Made by a program: the position numbers and the translations under genes. 64,000 bases of DNA from Gilvimarinus chinensis DSM 19667 (GTDB taxonomy: Bacteria; Pseudomonadota; Gammaproteobacteria; Pseudomonadales; Cellvibrionaceae): NCBI RefSeq assembly GCF_000377745.1, contig NZ_KB898706.1:697263-761262 (forward strand). The letters run 5' to 3'. The stretch's first letter is position 1. Every line of letters starts with the position of its first letter. Positions 18,415 through 27,882 of this stretch are shown in pieces. Under the pieces are notes generated by a model that had not been told where the DNA came from, made no database searches, and was given only the letters and a program-made list of their open reading frames with translations.

Positions 18415-21156
18415 ATGAAAATGGGTCATCGTGGTTTCCAAAAGAAAATGCTGGCATCCAGTATTGCCAGTTGTTTATTGCTGCCGGTAATGGCACAGGC
18501 TCAGGAAACCGAGCAATTATTTGAAGAAGTGGTGGTAACCGGTATTCGCGGTTCGCTTGAGTCCTCCTTGGACATGAAGCGCGATGCCAGCTCCGTGGTG
18601 GATGCTATTACCGCTGAAGATATTGGTAAATTTCCCGATAAAAACGTCGCCGAATCTTTGGCGCGCATTCCCGGTATTACCATTGATCGTGACTTTGGTG
18701 AAGGCCAGGGCGTTACCATTCGTGGCGTGGCTCCAGACCAAAACATTACTCTGCTTAACGGCCAGGCAGTGGGTACCAGTAACTGGTTTGTACTGTCTAA
18801 CCCAACTCGTAACTTCAATTACGAAATTCTTGCCTCGGAAATGATTGCTGGGGTTGAGGTGTATAAGTCGGCGCAGGCCGACATTGATGAAGGTGGCCTG
18901 GGGGGGACTGTTATTCTGCGCACCCGCAAGCCGCTTGATTTGGATGCAAACACTTTTCACGCCAGTATAGAAGGTCAGTACAGCTCAAACGGTGAGAATT
19001 TCGACCCGGCCGCGTCAGCTATGTACAGCTGGAAAAACGATGCGGACAGCTTCGGTGTGATGGTTTCGTTGTCGCAGCAAAATCGTTCAGTATTCCGTGA
19101 AGGGATGGAAGACTTTGGGTACTTCGGACCCTCAGTGGCACGTGTAGAAGGTTTGATGGAAGGCCCGACGTTGGCCGACGGTACCAACGATGATAAAGGT
19201 GCAATTCCTTGGGGGATGGGTTCGGCGTTATTTGAACAGGACCGCAAACGTACCGGTATCGATATTACGGCACAGTTTGCCCCTTCTGATAACCTTGATA
19301 TGTCATTGCATTACCTGTCATCGGAAATGGAAGCGGATAACGTTAACTCTAATCTGATTGGTATTCCATTTCGCGGCGTTGCTTATTTAGGCACTGACAC
19401 CGACATGGGTAATACCAACGAGCAGGGCATTACCGACGAGCTGTACGTTCGTGGTGGTGAAAACCACGAGGCGGCGAGCTGGTCTCGCTTTCTGGCGTAC
19501 GACAATATTTACCGCGATGGCTCAGAAATGAGTACCGAGGTGATCGACTTTGAAGGGACCTATTACAATGGCCCGCACCAGTTGCATTGGCAAGTGGGGC
19601 AAACAACCGGTGAAGGCACCAACCGCGATTTCTTTACCGAATTTTGGGGTGCCCCTACCGACGAGCGTACCGGCTTTGATTTTTATAACCCCGGCGGCCA
19701 GACTCCGTACATAGATTTTACCAGCTACAACGAATGGTTGAGCAACCCTACCGACGAACTTTGGCTGGGCGGCGCTTTTGATCAAATTAACACCGCTGAA
19801 GATCAAGAAAACTATGCGCAGTTGGATTACGACTTAGAAGTTGATCTTGGTGCGGTGAACATGTTGAGCTTCGGTGCAAAAGTTCGCGACCGCTCCTTCT
19901 CGCAAATGCGTTTTCAGACCAATCTCGCCAACTTCAACCCTACCGGTGAAGGTAGTCTGGGGCCAGCCGGCGACTTCTGGACCGGTGACATGATTACCGT
20001 TGATCATTCTGCAACTGCAGGCCGCGGTAGCCAAACCTACTTCATGCCCGACCGTGAGTTGATGTACAACGCCTTCTATGCAGTTGACCCTTGTGCAACA
20101 GATACCACAGTGTTGTGCCGCGTGGATGATCAAATTCAAAACTTGGCGTCTTTCGAAGTTGAAGAAGATATTACCGCGCTTTACGCCATGGCAACTTTTG
20201 AAAGTGATGGTATTCGCGGTAACGTTGGTTTGCGTTACGTTGAAACAGATCAGTTGGCTTACGGCTACAATGCAGACGGTTCGGCTCAGGATGCCTACGA
20301 GTCTGATTACGCCGAGTTTTTGCCCAGCTTGAACGTAGCCTACGATTTGACCGAAGAAGTCGTGCTGCGTTTTGCCGCAGGCCGTGCCCTGACCCGTCCA
20401 GCACCTTTCCAGTTGGCACCTTCGTTTAACCTTACGCCAGAGACGGGCCGAGGTACCGCGGGTAACCCGAATCTAAAACCTCTGGTGGCGGATCAGTACG
20501 AAATGGGCATCGAGTGGTATTTTGCTGATGCGTCTAACTTGAGTGCGACGGCGTTTAAAAAAGACATTACCAACTTTGTCTTTAACCAAACCGTAAGCGC
20601 TGAAATTGATGGTGTGCAGTATAACCAGTTACAGCGTCCGGAAAACGGTGGTGCGTCGAATATTGACGGTGTTGAGGTGCAATTTACCCATACCTTTGAT
20701 TCTGGTTTTGGTTTGTTGGCTAACTACACCTACACCGATGTCAGCCCTGCAGAAGTTCAAAATGCTGTGCCCGTTCTCGACGATGAAGGAAACATCACTG
20801 GTGCAACGCTTGAAACCAGCACAGTTCGCTTCCCCAATGCCTCGAAAGACACTTACAACCTGGGTGCGTTCTACGAGAATGATGTTATCAGTGCGCGGAT
20901 GAACTACAGCTATCGTTCAGAATACTTTATGGCACAAACTGAAATTGGTAACCAGATGCGCGATGAGCAAGTACAGCTGGACGCTCAAATCTCATACTAT
21001 GTTACCGATAATTTGAGCCTGAAGCTTGAGGCGCTCAATCTCACCGATGAAGTCATAGAGAACTACTACATCAGAGCAACCGATGGTGCTCGTTTAGGTG
21101 GAACCTCGTTCTCTAATGGTCAGCGCATTTTTGTTGGTGCGAGCTACAAGTTCTAA
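18415..21156 (+). CDS. TonB-dependent outer-membrane receptor 1 (Caulobacter type)
   Basis: A 913-residue TBDR that imports a ligand across the outer membrane using TonB energy. The ATG at 18415 with GAGGA 7 bases upstream is preferred to the GTG at 18409. The signal peptide ends A-Q-A-Q. There is no STN domain. A TonB-box-like E-E-V-V-V-T-G-I-R-G precedes the plug (~45-165: D-I-G-K-F-P-D-K-N-V-A-E-S-L) and the barrel ends in a C-terminal Phe (Y-K-F). This is the TIGR01782-like class common in carbohydrate loci of Alteromonadales, Cellvibrionales and Caulobacter. Control by the NagR-type operator suggests chitin oligosaccharides or GlcNAc as ligand; the sequence alone cannot tell it from TBDR 2. 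Confidence 0.93.
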   Translation: MKMGHRGFQKKMLASSIASCLLLPVMAQAQETEQLFEEVVVTGIRGSLESSLDMKRDASSVVDAITAEDIGKFPDKNVAESLARIPGITIDRDFGEGQGVTIRGVAPDQNITLLNGQAVGTSNWFVLSNPTRNFNYEILASEMIAGVEVYKSAQADIDEGGLGGTVILRTRKPLDLDANTFHASIEGQYSSNGENFDPAASAMYSWKNDADSFGVMVSLSQQNRSVFREGMEDFGYFGPSVARVEGLMEGPTLADGTNDDKGAIPWGMGSALFEQDRKRTGIDITAQFAPSDNLDMSLHYLSSEMEADNVNSNLIGIPFRGVAYLGTDTDMGNTNEQGITDELYVRGGENHEAASWSRFLAYDNIYRDGSEMSTEVIDFEGTYYNGPHQLHWQVGQTTGEGTNRDFFTEFWGAPTDERTGFDFYNPGGQTPYIDFTSYNEWLSNPTDELWLGGAFDQINTAEDQENYAQLDYDLEVDLGAVNMLSFGAKVRDRSFSQMRFQTNLANFNPTGEGSLGPAGDFWTGDMITVDHSATAGRGSQTYFMPDRELMYNAFYAVDPCATDTTVLCRVDDQIQNLASFEVEEDITALYAMATFESDGIRGNVGLRYVETDQLAYGYNADGSAQDAYESDYAEFLPSLNVAYDLTEEVVLRFAAGRALTRPAPFQLAPSFNLTPETGRGTAGNPNLKPLVADQYEMGIEWYFADASNLSATAFKKDITNFVFNQTVSAEIDGVQYNQLQRPENGGASNIDGVEVQFTHTFDSGFGLLANYTYTDVSPAEVQNAVPVLDDEGNITGATLETSTVRFPNASKDTYNLGAFYENDVISARMNYSYRSEYFMAQTEIGNQMRDEQVQLDAQISYYVTDNLSLKLEALNLTDEVIENYYIRATDGARLGGTSFSNGQRIFVGASYKF

Positions 21157-21179
21157 AGCCCGTTGGCTTTTCTCACCTT

Positions 21180-21205
21180 GGCTGGCCCTCGGGCCAGCCC
21201 TTTTT
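21180..21205 (+). terminator. Hairpin terminator between TBDR 1 and halogenase homologue 1
   Basis: A perfect 9-base GC-rich stem (21180-21188 with 21191-21199) with a 2-base loop and five T after one C. It lies only 15 bases before the next start. Read-through past it would give much less halogenase than receptor mRNA; no separate promoter is visible in the gap. Confidence 0.82.
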
Positions 21206-21219
21206 CTCGGTGAATTGAT

Positions 21220-22734
21220 ATGATTAACAACTCTCTCAATGGTCTTAACCTGATCATTGTTGGTGGCGGTACTGCTGGCTGGATGGCTGCAAATTTAATT
21301 AAACATCATTGCCCCGATGCTGAAGTTACTTTGATAGAGTCAGACAAAGTTGCCCCAATTGGAGTGGGTGAGGGCTCAACGCCTTATTTAAAACAGTTTT
21401 TTAACACACTGGGGGTTGAAGACTCTGTCTGGATGCCCGAGTGTGATGCGACCTATAAAGCTGGAATCCGTTTTCCAGGATGGTCTGAAGTTTCAGGCTT
21501 TGAAAGTTATTTTCACCCGTTTTTTTCTGAATTAGATATTCCTACCGCCGAACCCTTCTTTGAATTTAGTAAAAAAGCCTTGCGAGGGGTTGGCCAGCCA
21601 GTACACCCAGACGATTATTTTGTGAATCAGCCCTTGGCTGCGTTGGGGCTGGCACCGGTTGCGAAAGATCCGTCGTTGAATATCGACTACGGATATCATT
21701 TTGATGCAGTAAAGCTCGGCCAGTTTTTAAAACGTAATGCACAAAATCTCGGCGTTAAATGTGTCATTGATCATGTGGATAAGGTTTTTCTGAACGATAA
21801 GGACGGAGCTATAAAGGCTTTGCAAACGCGCACCAGTGGTTTGATGCGGGCAAATATGTTTGTCGATTGCACAGGCTTTAGTGGGCTTTTAAGTCAGCAA
21901 ACGTATGCTTTAACGTTTAAAAGCTACGCGGATTACCTCTTTAATGATCGCGCCGTTACCGTTATGACAAAAGCGGATTCAACTCTTCAGGCTCAGACAA
22001 CATCCACCGCCCTGAAAAATGGCTGGGCCTGGAAAATTCCGTTACAAAGCCGCACAGGTAACGGCTATGTTTATAGCTCGAAGTACTGTTCAAACGATCA
22101 GGCCGAGCACGAATTGTTGAGTTTTTTAGGGGCTGAAAAACAAGGGGCCAATGTTCGTCATTTGTCGATGAAGGTGGGCCGTTTGAGCGAGCATTGGCAC
22201 AAAAACTGTCTTAGTGTCGGTTTGTCTCAGGGGTTTATTGAACCGCTGGAAGCTACCGCGCTTATGCTGGTGCAATACACCGTTGATACCTTTATACGCT
22301 CTTTTGATTCAGCAAAACCTGTACTGGAAAATAACCAGCAGCAGGTGAATGACAAGGTTAATTGCTTAACCGACGGTGTGTTGGATTATATTTGTGCGCA
22401 CTATCGCATGAACAGTCGCAGCGATACGGCGTATTGGCGCGATTGCCGTGATGCACCTGTGCCACCAACACTGGCGATATTAATTGAGGCATGGCGCAAA
22501 GGCGAAGACTTTGATGCGGTTTTGCAGCATCAGCATAATGAATTAGCGTATTTGCGCCCCTCCTGGTACGTGTTGTTGGCCGGCATGGGGTGTTTTAAGT
22601 CAAGCAACTGCCATCGTCAGTTCGATCAGATTGCAGCTGCAAAATGTAAGGCGAAAGCACAACACGCCTTCCCTGATCAGCGAACGTTATTGAAGGCGTA
22701 CTCCGAACGTGTAAAAGCAAAGGCCAAATCGTGA
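21220..22734 (+). CDS. Flavin-dependent tryptophan halogenase-family protein 1
   Basis: A 504-residue FAD-dependent monooxygenase-fold protein of the tryptophan halogenase (PrnA/BrvH) family. The FAD loop is V-G-G-G-T-A-G-W-M; the halogenase fingerprint W-x-W-x-I-P is present as G-W-A-W-K-I-P. The Lys that carries hypohalous acid or haloamine in PrnA (K79) is K80 here (A-T-Y-K-A-G-I), and the catalytic Glu (E346 in PrnA) is E344, followed by Ala instead of Ser. Its stop overlaps the GTG start of homologue 2 by 4 bases (GTGA). It sits directly behind TBDR 1 in a sugar regulon, so free tryptophan is an unlikely substrate. Family assignment is sure; activity and substrate are unknown. Confidence 0.9.
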   Translation: MINNSLNGLNLIIVGGGTAGWMAANLIKHHCPDAEVTLIESDKVAPIGVGEGSTPYLKQFFNTLGVEDSVWMPECDATYKAGIRFPGWSEVSGFESYFHPFFSELDIPTAEPFFEFSKKALRGVGQPVHPDDYFVNQPLAALGLAPVAKDPSLNIDYGYHFDAVKLGQFLKRNAQNLGVKCVIDHVDKVFLNDKDGAIKALQTRTSGLMRANMFVDCTGFSGLLSQQTYALTFKSYADYLFNDRAVTVMTKADSTLQAQTTSTALKNGWAWKIPLQSRTGNGYVYSSKYCSNDQAEHELLSFLGAEKQGANVRHLSMKVGRLSEHWHKNCLSVGLSQGFIEPLEATALMLVQYTVDTFIRSFDSAKPVLENNQQQVNDKVNCLTDGVLDYICAHYRMNSRSDTAYWRDCRDAPVPPTLAILIEAWRKGEDFDAVLQHQHNELAYLRPSWYVLLAGMGCFKSSNCHRQFDQIAAAKCKAKAQHAFPDQRTLLKAYSERVKAKAKS

Positions 22735-24269
22735 ACCCTGCTCGTATCGTTATTGTTGGTGGCGGTTCTGCGGGATGGATGTGCGCCTGTTTACTGGCGC
22801 ACCGCTGGAAAGCTAAAAATGTCGCTGTGACGGTGGTGGAATCCCAGGTCATCGGTACCGTGGGGGTTGGCGAGGGCTCTACCCCTTTTCTGCGTGATTT
22901 TTTTGCGGAACTTGGTATTGCCGAAAACGTATGGATGCCCGCCTGTAACGCCACCTATAAGTGTGGAATTCGTTTTGATGGCTGGTCTGAAAGGGCAGGC
23001 TTTAACAGCTACTTTCACCCATTTAATACGGAGTTAGACCACTCTGGCGCCGTACAGTTTTTTAAAGATTGCTACGCACGGCGTATGGGCTATGACCTGT
23101 CCCCTGTGCCGGATGATTATTTTGCCTCCAGCGCCATTGCAAAAGAGGGGCGAACACCGTTTGCGCGAATTTCTGACGGCTCTGAAAAGCCACTCACAGA
23201 TTACGGCTATCATTTTGATTCACAGTTGCTGGGTGAATTTCTTAAAAAGCACGCACAAGCATTGGGGGTTGCTCATGTTGATGACACAGTCGTTGACGTC
23301 GAACGAGGGGATACGGGCGATATCATTACCTTGCAGCTGGAGCGCGAAGGGCGAGTAGGCGGCGACCTTTTTATCGACTGTTCAGGGTTTAAGTCGGTGC
23401 TCATGCGCGAAGCTTTACGGGTGCCCTTTATCAGTTGTCGTGATCGCTTAGTCAATAATGCGGCCATAGCGCTGCCCTCCAGTCATACTCCGAGTAACGA
23501 GGTCAATTGCGCTTCTGACAAGCACAGCGATAACCGATGGCGCTATCCGACCGAAACTTTGGCGGAGGCTAAGCCCAATGGATGGATGTGGCGTATTCCT
23601 CTCACTGAGCGTTGGGGGAACGGCTATGTGTTTAACAGCGACGATACGTCGTTTGATGAAATAGAGCGCCAACTGCGCACTCAATTGGGCAGTGATTCAG
23701 ACGCTTTTTCTGCACGCAGGTTGAGTTGGCAACCTGGGCGGCTTCAGCGTCACTGGGAAAAAAACTGCGTTGCCATTGGTTTGTCACAGGGTTTTTTAGA
23801 GCCTTTAGAGGCGCCGATGTTGCGAATTATTCAATTCAGTTGTGAGCGGTTTATTGAGCTCTATGAACAAGAGGGTGCCACTGCCACTGCCACGGCGCGC
23901 GACGAGTTCAACCACTCGGTCAATCGACTTATTGACGGTAATATCGATTATTTACAGGCACATTATTTGGTCAGTGCCCGCACCGATACCAACTACTGGC
24001 GAGTAGCTCGTACGAATGACCATGTCTCCCCAGTACTGCGATGCTTGTTGCTCGCCTGGAGGGGGCAGGATAGCTTTGATGCGGCGTTAAACGAGGTAAA
24101 GGATGCTTTGGTTTATCACAAAACGTCCTGGTACTGTCTGTTGGCCGGTAAAGGTGAGTTTGGCAAGGCTTTTCGGCATACCCCAGCAATGGCATATCAT
24201 CCCCAGTGTCGATTCAAGGAGCATAACGCGCGTTTGGCTCGCCAGTGCACACTGGCGATAGCGGGCTGA
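22731..24269 (+). CDS. Flavin-dependent tryptophan halogenase-family protein 2
   Basis: A 512-residue paralogue of protein 1, starting at GTG and coupled to it. It has V-G-G-G-S-A-G-W-M for FAD, G-V-G-E-G-S-T-P, the active-site Lys K77 (A-T-Y-K-C-G-I), G-W-M-W-R-I-P, and E360 followed by A361-P. Proteins 1 and 2 share the E-A variant and the G-E-G-S-T-P loop, unlike proteins 3 and 4 (E-S and G-E-A-T-I-P), so two subfamilies are present. A 25-residue insertion before the W-x-W-x-I-P motif explains its extra length. The promoter is shared with TBDR 1. The gene ends 58 bases before the first of two operators serving TBDR 2. Confidence 0.9.
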   Translation: MNPARIVIVGGGSAGWMCACLLAHRWKAKNVAVTVVESQVIGTVGVGEGSTPFLRDFFAELGIAENVWMPACNATYKCGIRFDGWSERAGFNSYFHPFNTELDHSGAVQFFKDCYARRMGYDLSPVPDDYFASSAIAKEGRTPFARISDGSEKPLTDYGYHFDSQLLGEFLKKHAQALGVAHVDDTVVDVERGDTGDIITLQLEREGRVGGDLFIDCSGFKSVLMREALRVPFISCRDRLVNNAAIALPSSHTPSNEVNCASDKHSDNRWRYPTETLAEAKPNGWMWRIPLTERWGNGYVFNSDDTSFDEIERQLRTQLGSDSDAFSARRLSWQPGRLQRHWEKNCVAIGLSQGFLEPLEAPMLRIIQFSCERFIELYEQEGATATATARDEFNHSVNRLIDGNIDYLQAHYLVSARTDTNYWRVARTNDHVSPVLRCLLLAWRGQDSFDAALNEVKDALVYHKTSWYCLLAGKGEFGKAFRHTPAMAYHPQCRFKEHNARLARQCTLAIAG

Positions 24270-24325
24270 GCTTTCGAGTCTGCGTGATACAGAAACGGCT
24301 ATTCATCTGTCCGGGGGTTCATGGT

Positions 24326-24339
24326 GAACAACGTTGTCA
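24326..24339. promoter_or_regulatory. NagR-type operator, imperfect upstream copy (TBDR 2)
   Basis: AACAACGTTGTC at 24327-24338 matches the operator core with one change (A for G at the first base). Its distance of 162 bp from the promoter copy suits an auxiliary operator for looping; alternatively it is a relic. Confidence 0.68.
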
Positions 24340-24486
24340 TTGGCGTGTTTTTTTTCATATTTTGGTGAGATAAAGAGGTTTGTTTATACGGTAAAAATTC
24401 TGTAACTCTCTGTTATTTAAAGGTTAATAAGTAACCTGCAGTCTGGGTGTCTCTGTTGCTAACGTAAGCGGCTTCAAAAAACTTTC

Positions 24487-24516
24487 TTGACAACGTTGTC
24501 GGGGCGGGTGTAAAAC
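24487..24516 (+). promoter_or_regulatory. TBDR 2 promoter with overlapping NagR-type operator
   Basis: TTGACA at 24487-24492 and TAAAAC at 24511-24516 with 18 bp spacing. GACAACGTTGTC (24489-24500, perfect palindrome) overlaps the -35 box exactly as at TBDR 1. Confidence 0.8.
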
Positions 24517-24721
24517 TACATTCCGTAACATGCGAGCTTTCTAATGATCAAAATTAAGGGCTAGTAAATCTATATATCGCTTGCGTTGTGACTACGTGCA
24601 AGTGCTATATCCATAAGAAAAGTCGATTGAGTTCGTCCGGCGGACTCGGGGGTGGGGTAACCGCTGCTGGAGCCGTCATTAAGTTTGAAAATAACATTAA
24701 AACGATAGTGAGGAGACAGTT

Positions 24722-27700
24722 ATGGAATCTAACAAAGGCACTTTCCGGAGGAAGGTACTGGCTTCCAGTATTTCATCCTGCCTGTTGGCATCCGCTTATA
24801 TGGCTCAGGCGCAAGAATCTGAGCCAATGCTTGAAGAAGTTGTGGTGACCGGTGTTTACGCATCGCAACAAAATGCTATTAACACTAAGCGCGACGCCAC
24901 TTCGGTCGTTGACGCCATCTCTGCCGAAGATATCGGTAAGCTCCCCGATGTAACCATTTCCGACTCGCTGCAGCGTATTCCTGGTATTCAGGTAGAGCGT
25001 ACCGCTGGTGAGGGTGGCCCGGTACAAATCCGTGGTTTAAGCAATGTGGGCACCATGCTCAATGGTGAAGTATTTTTGAGCGCCACCACCATTGATGCGT
25101 CCAGTGCTGACTTTGGTGATCTGCCGTCACAACTGTTCTCTGGCGCAGAGGTGTACAAATCACCCCGTGCCGACGTGAGCGCGCAGGGTATTTCGGGTGT
25201 TATTGACCTGCAAACCCGTCGTCCGTTCGACCTGGATGAAGGCTGGACCTTTTCTGCCGGTGCAGAAGTAGACCACGGCTCTATCAGTGACGAATACGAC
25301 CCCACTGTTAATGGCTTAATTGCCTATAATGCGGAAGATTGGGGCATTCTGGTCAGCGCGGTAACCACCGAGAAGAATCTGGCAACCGATTTTAACGGTT
25401 ACTTTGATACCTCTGAAAATGGCGGCATTGGTGCGACCAACAGCAACCATACTTGGAGCACTCCTGCGGTAAACCCAAATACCTATCACTTGGTTCCACA
25501 AGGTTTTGCGGCTTTCCATAAAGAAGAAGAGCGTCAACGCGATGGGGCCAATGTGTCTTTCCAGGCGCAATTGACCGATGGTGTTGAGCTGGTAGCTGAT
25601 TATTTCTACAGTGAGCAAGACCGCTTTAACCGTCGTGCGGGCTTCTCTCACAACAACCGCTGGCAGACGTTTACCGGCTACGCGTTTGAGACCGAAGCTG
25701 GATTGCTGGGTAATGAATTTACCTTTATTCCTAATGAAGGAACCCCCGAGGAAGGTGCGCCTCAGTCGTGGAATACCATCAATGCTTTCTACGCCAACCC
25801 TTACCGCTTACAGTCTTTCTCTCAGGTTAACCGCAACACCGAAAAATCTGAAAATGCCAGTGTTGAGTTAAACTTTGACAATGGCGGTCCGTTGACCGGT
25901 CAAGTACGAGTTACTCGTGCGACAGCTTCTGCCAGCATGCGTCATGGTTATGTGGAAGGCGATATGCTGAGCATCGACCAAGGCACGCTGGTAACTGGCC
26001 CTGGTGGTCTGGTACCTGGTAAATACTGTGATGGGACGAATCATATCCCTGGCTCAAGCATGGGTGATGACGGCGGGTGCTACATTCAGTATGCGCCGGG
26101 CGGCATTGAAGATGACGAGTTCCTGATTAAGTACGACGCTTCTGGTGAGCATCCGGTATTCAGTGGTTTCGATCAGATTGTTGACGGTGGCCAAGGTCAA
26201 ATGACCGTTGCTGAGTATATGGCCAGCATCGATTCCTACCATGTAGGCGCCATGTCATCGGAAAACAACACTGATGATGAAGGTGAAATTAACACCTTCA
26301 GCACTCGCTGGAATTACGAGTTTGATGACACTGCTTTCATTACCAGTGTGGATTTCGGTGTACGTCAAAGTGAACGCTCAGTAGATCACGACGTGTTCTC
26401 TTACTTTGGTACATTTCCCGATACTGGCTGTATGGCTCAGTGGAAAGCGGTAGACCAGTTTGCCAACACGCCTGATTGTGATATGAGCTTGCAGCAGGGT
26501 GAAATGGTTGATGGTGAGTTTGTTCCGTACACTTTATTGATGCCTACTCGCATTGATGAGCACAATGACGTTGTGTGGATTGATGACTTTGGCCCGGTAG
26601 AGGGTATCCCCGGTGTTTGGACCGTTGATCCTAAAGCGTTGGATGACACCCTGGCTTACCAAACCCAAGTGTTCGGTGAACAAACTAAATTTGTCCAGCC
26701 AGGACAATCCTATAAAGTTGGGCTGGATGAGTTCAGCTACTTTGGTAACGTCAACTTTGCCGTTGGTGATCTGAGCGGTAACTTGGGTGTTAAGGTTGTT
26801 GAAACTGACCTTACCGTAGTACAAAACGTTACCGGTGATGCCGTGCCTCATTCTGGCGTAAGCTATGACGCGGGCGATGTGGTGACCGAGCGCGGTTACA
26901 CCGATGTGCTGCCCAGCTTGAACCTGTCATACCATTTAGCTGACGATTTAATTCTGCGTGCTTCTTACGGTAAAACCATGCAGCCTTTGGACCTTCTCAC
27001 CTGGGGTGGTGCTAAATCCGTTGGCCGTGTCTTTAACGAAGACTGTAACTGCATGCGTGTTACCGGCGGTAACTTGAACGGTAACCCGACGCTTGATCCT
27101 ACCCGCGCTGAAAACATGGATTTGGCAATCGAATGGTATCTGGGTAGCGCCTCTATGGTGGGTGCCTCTTTGTTCGATATTGAAATCGATAGTTTTGTGC
27201 AAACGGGTACGACCTACCTAGACGAGCCTGACGCTGACGGTATCAACCGTGGTCCTTGGCCATTCCAAGGTCCGACTCAGGGAACTGGCGGTAGCGTGAC
27301 CGGTGTAGAATTGCAGGCTAAAGTGGCCTTTAGCGATATCACCGATGGCTTTATGTCTAATTTCGGTTTTGATGTGAACTACACCTACTCTGACAGCTCA
27401 CAAGAGGCCGAGGGCGTGAACGGAGAGCTGCCATTCATCAACAACTCTGAAGATACCTACAACGTTGTGGGTTGGTTTGAGAATGATGTATTGGCGGCAC
27501 GTTTGGCTTATAACTTCCGTTCGCCTCGTTTGATTGCTCAAGGTAATGATGCCACAGGCTCTCAGGCTTTGTATCAAGACGATTACGGTCAGTTAGACAT
27601 GAACGTGACTTGGTATGTGACTGAAAATATCGATTTGTATGTCAATGGCTCTAACATTATGGAAGAGTACCAGCAGACCTACGTTGAGTTCTCAGATCAA

Positions 27701-27760
27701 AAAGCCTTCCAGAACATTTACGAAGCTCGCTGGGCACTGGGTGCTCGCGTAAACTTCTAA
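24722..27760 (+). CDS. TonB-dependent outer-membrane receptor 2 (Caulobacter type)
   Basis: A 1012-residue TBDR, about 100 residues longer than TBDR 1. The ATG is preceded by GTGAGGAG. The signal peptide ends M-A-Q-A-Q; the TonB-box-like E-E-V-V-V-T-G-V-Y follows, then the plug (D-I-G-K-L-P-D-V-T-I-S-D-S-L). The barrel closes with R-V-N-F. Extracellular loops contain Cys pairs (about residues 438 and 450, and 557 and 571) that may form disulfides. It shares signal peptide and plug motifs with TBDR 1 but the barrels diverge, so the ligands probably differ in size or linkage. It is the first gene of a unit followed by halogenase homologue 3. Confidence 0.93.
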   Translation: MESNKGTFRRKVLASSISSCLLASAYMAQAQESEPMLEEVVVTGVYASQQNAINTKRDATSVVDAISAEDIGKLPDVTISDSLQRIPGIQVERTAGEGGPVQIRGLSNVGTMLNGEVFLSATTIDASSADFGDLPSQLFSGAEVYKSPRADVSAQGISGVIDLQTRRPFDLDEGWTFSAGAEVDHGSISDEYDPTVNGLIAYNAEDWGILVSAVTTEKNLATDFNGYFDTSENGGIGATNSNHTWSTPAVNPNTYHLVPQGFAAFHKEEERQRDGANVSFQAQLTDGVELVADYFYSEQDRFNRRAGFSHNNRWQTFTGYAFETEAGLLGNEFTFIPNEGTPEEGAPQSWNTINAFYANPYRLQSFSQVNRNTEKSENASVELNFDNGGPLTGQVRVTRATASASMRHGYVEGDMLSIDQGTLVTGPGGLVPGKYCDGTNHIPGSSMGDDGGCYIQYAPGGIEDDEFLIKYDASGEHPVFSGFDQIVDGGQGQMTVAEYMASIDSYHVGAMSSENNTDDEGEINTFSTRWNYEFDDTAFITSVDFGVRQSERSVDHDVFSYFGTFPDTGCMAQWKAVDQFANTPDCDMSLQQGEMVDGEFVPYTLLMPTRIDEHNDVVWIDDFGPVEGIPGVWTVDPKALDDTLAYQTQVFGEQTKFVQPGQSYKVGLDEFSYFGNVNFAVGDLSGNLGVKVVETDLTVVQNVTGDAVPHSGVSYDAGDVVTERGYTDVLPSLNLSYHLADDLILRASYGKTMQPLDLLTWGGAKSVGRVFNEDCNCMRVTGGNLNGNPTLDPTRAENMDLAIEWYLGSASMVGASLFDIEIDSFVQTGTTYLDEPDADGINRGPWPFQGPTQGTGGSVTGVELQAKVAFSDITDGFMSNFGFDVNYTYSDSSQEAEGVNGELPFINNSEDTYNVVGWFENDVLAARLAYNFRSPRLIAQGNDATGSQALYQDDYGQLDMNVTWYVTENIDLYVNGSNIMEEYQQTYVEFSDQKAFQNIYEARWALGARVNF

Positions 27761-27804
27761 GTTCTGAAGCAATTCGTGCGTCGCTTGGCGGCGCATATTT
27801 TTCT

Positions 27805-27846
27805 AACCGCCACCTAAACTTCAGGGTTTTGTGTGGCGGTTTTTTT
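27805..27846 (+). terminator. Rho-independent terminator after TBDR 2
   Basis: An 8-base GC-rich stem (27806-27813 with 27833-27840) with a 19-base loop, followed by six or more T. It separates TBDR 2 from halogenase homologue 3, the same layout as at TBDR 1. Confidence 0.82.
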
Positions 27847-27882
27847 GTATAAGCTGAAATAAATAATGTCAGGGGAAAAGTT

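Larger units (their letters stand above)
24270..24721. other. Control region and leader of TBDR 2
   Basis: 452 bases. Two NagR-type sites lie here, with centres 162 bp apart: an imperfect one at 24327-24338 and a perfect one over the promoter. The rest is an AT-rich block and a ~200-base leader ending GTGAGGAG before the TBDR 2 ATG. A run of G/C around 24630-24660 gives a short hairpin of doubtful meaning. A long frame at 24588-24848 overlaps the TBDR start and is not a gene. Confidence 0.7.

Noticed and set aside
24588-24848. Open frame overlapping the TBDR 2 start
   Set aside because: It is out of frame with the receptor, has no ribosome site and no protein-like composition.
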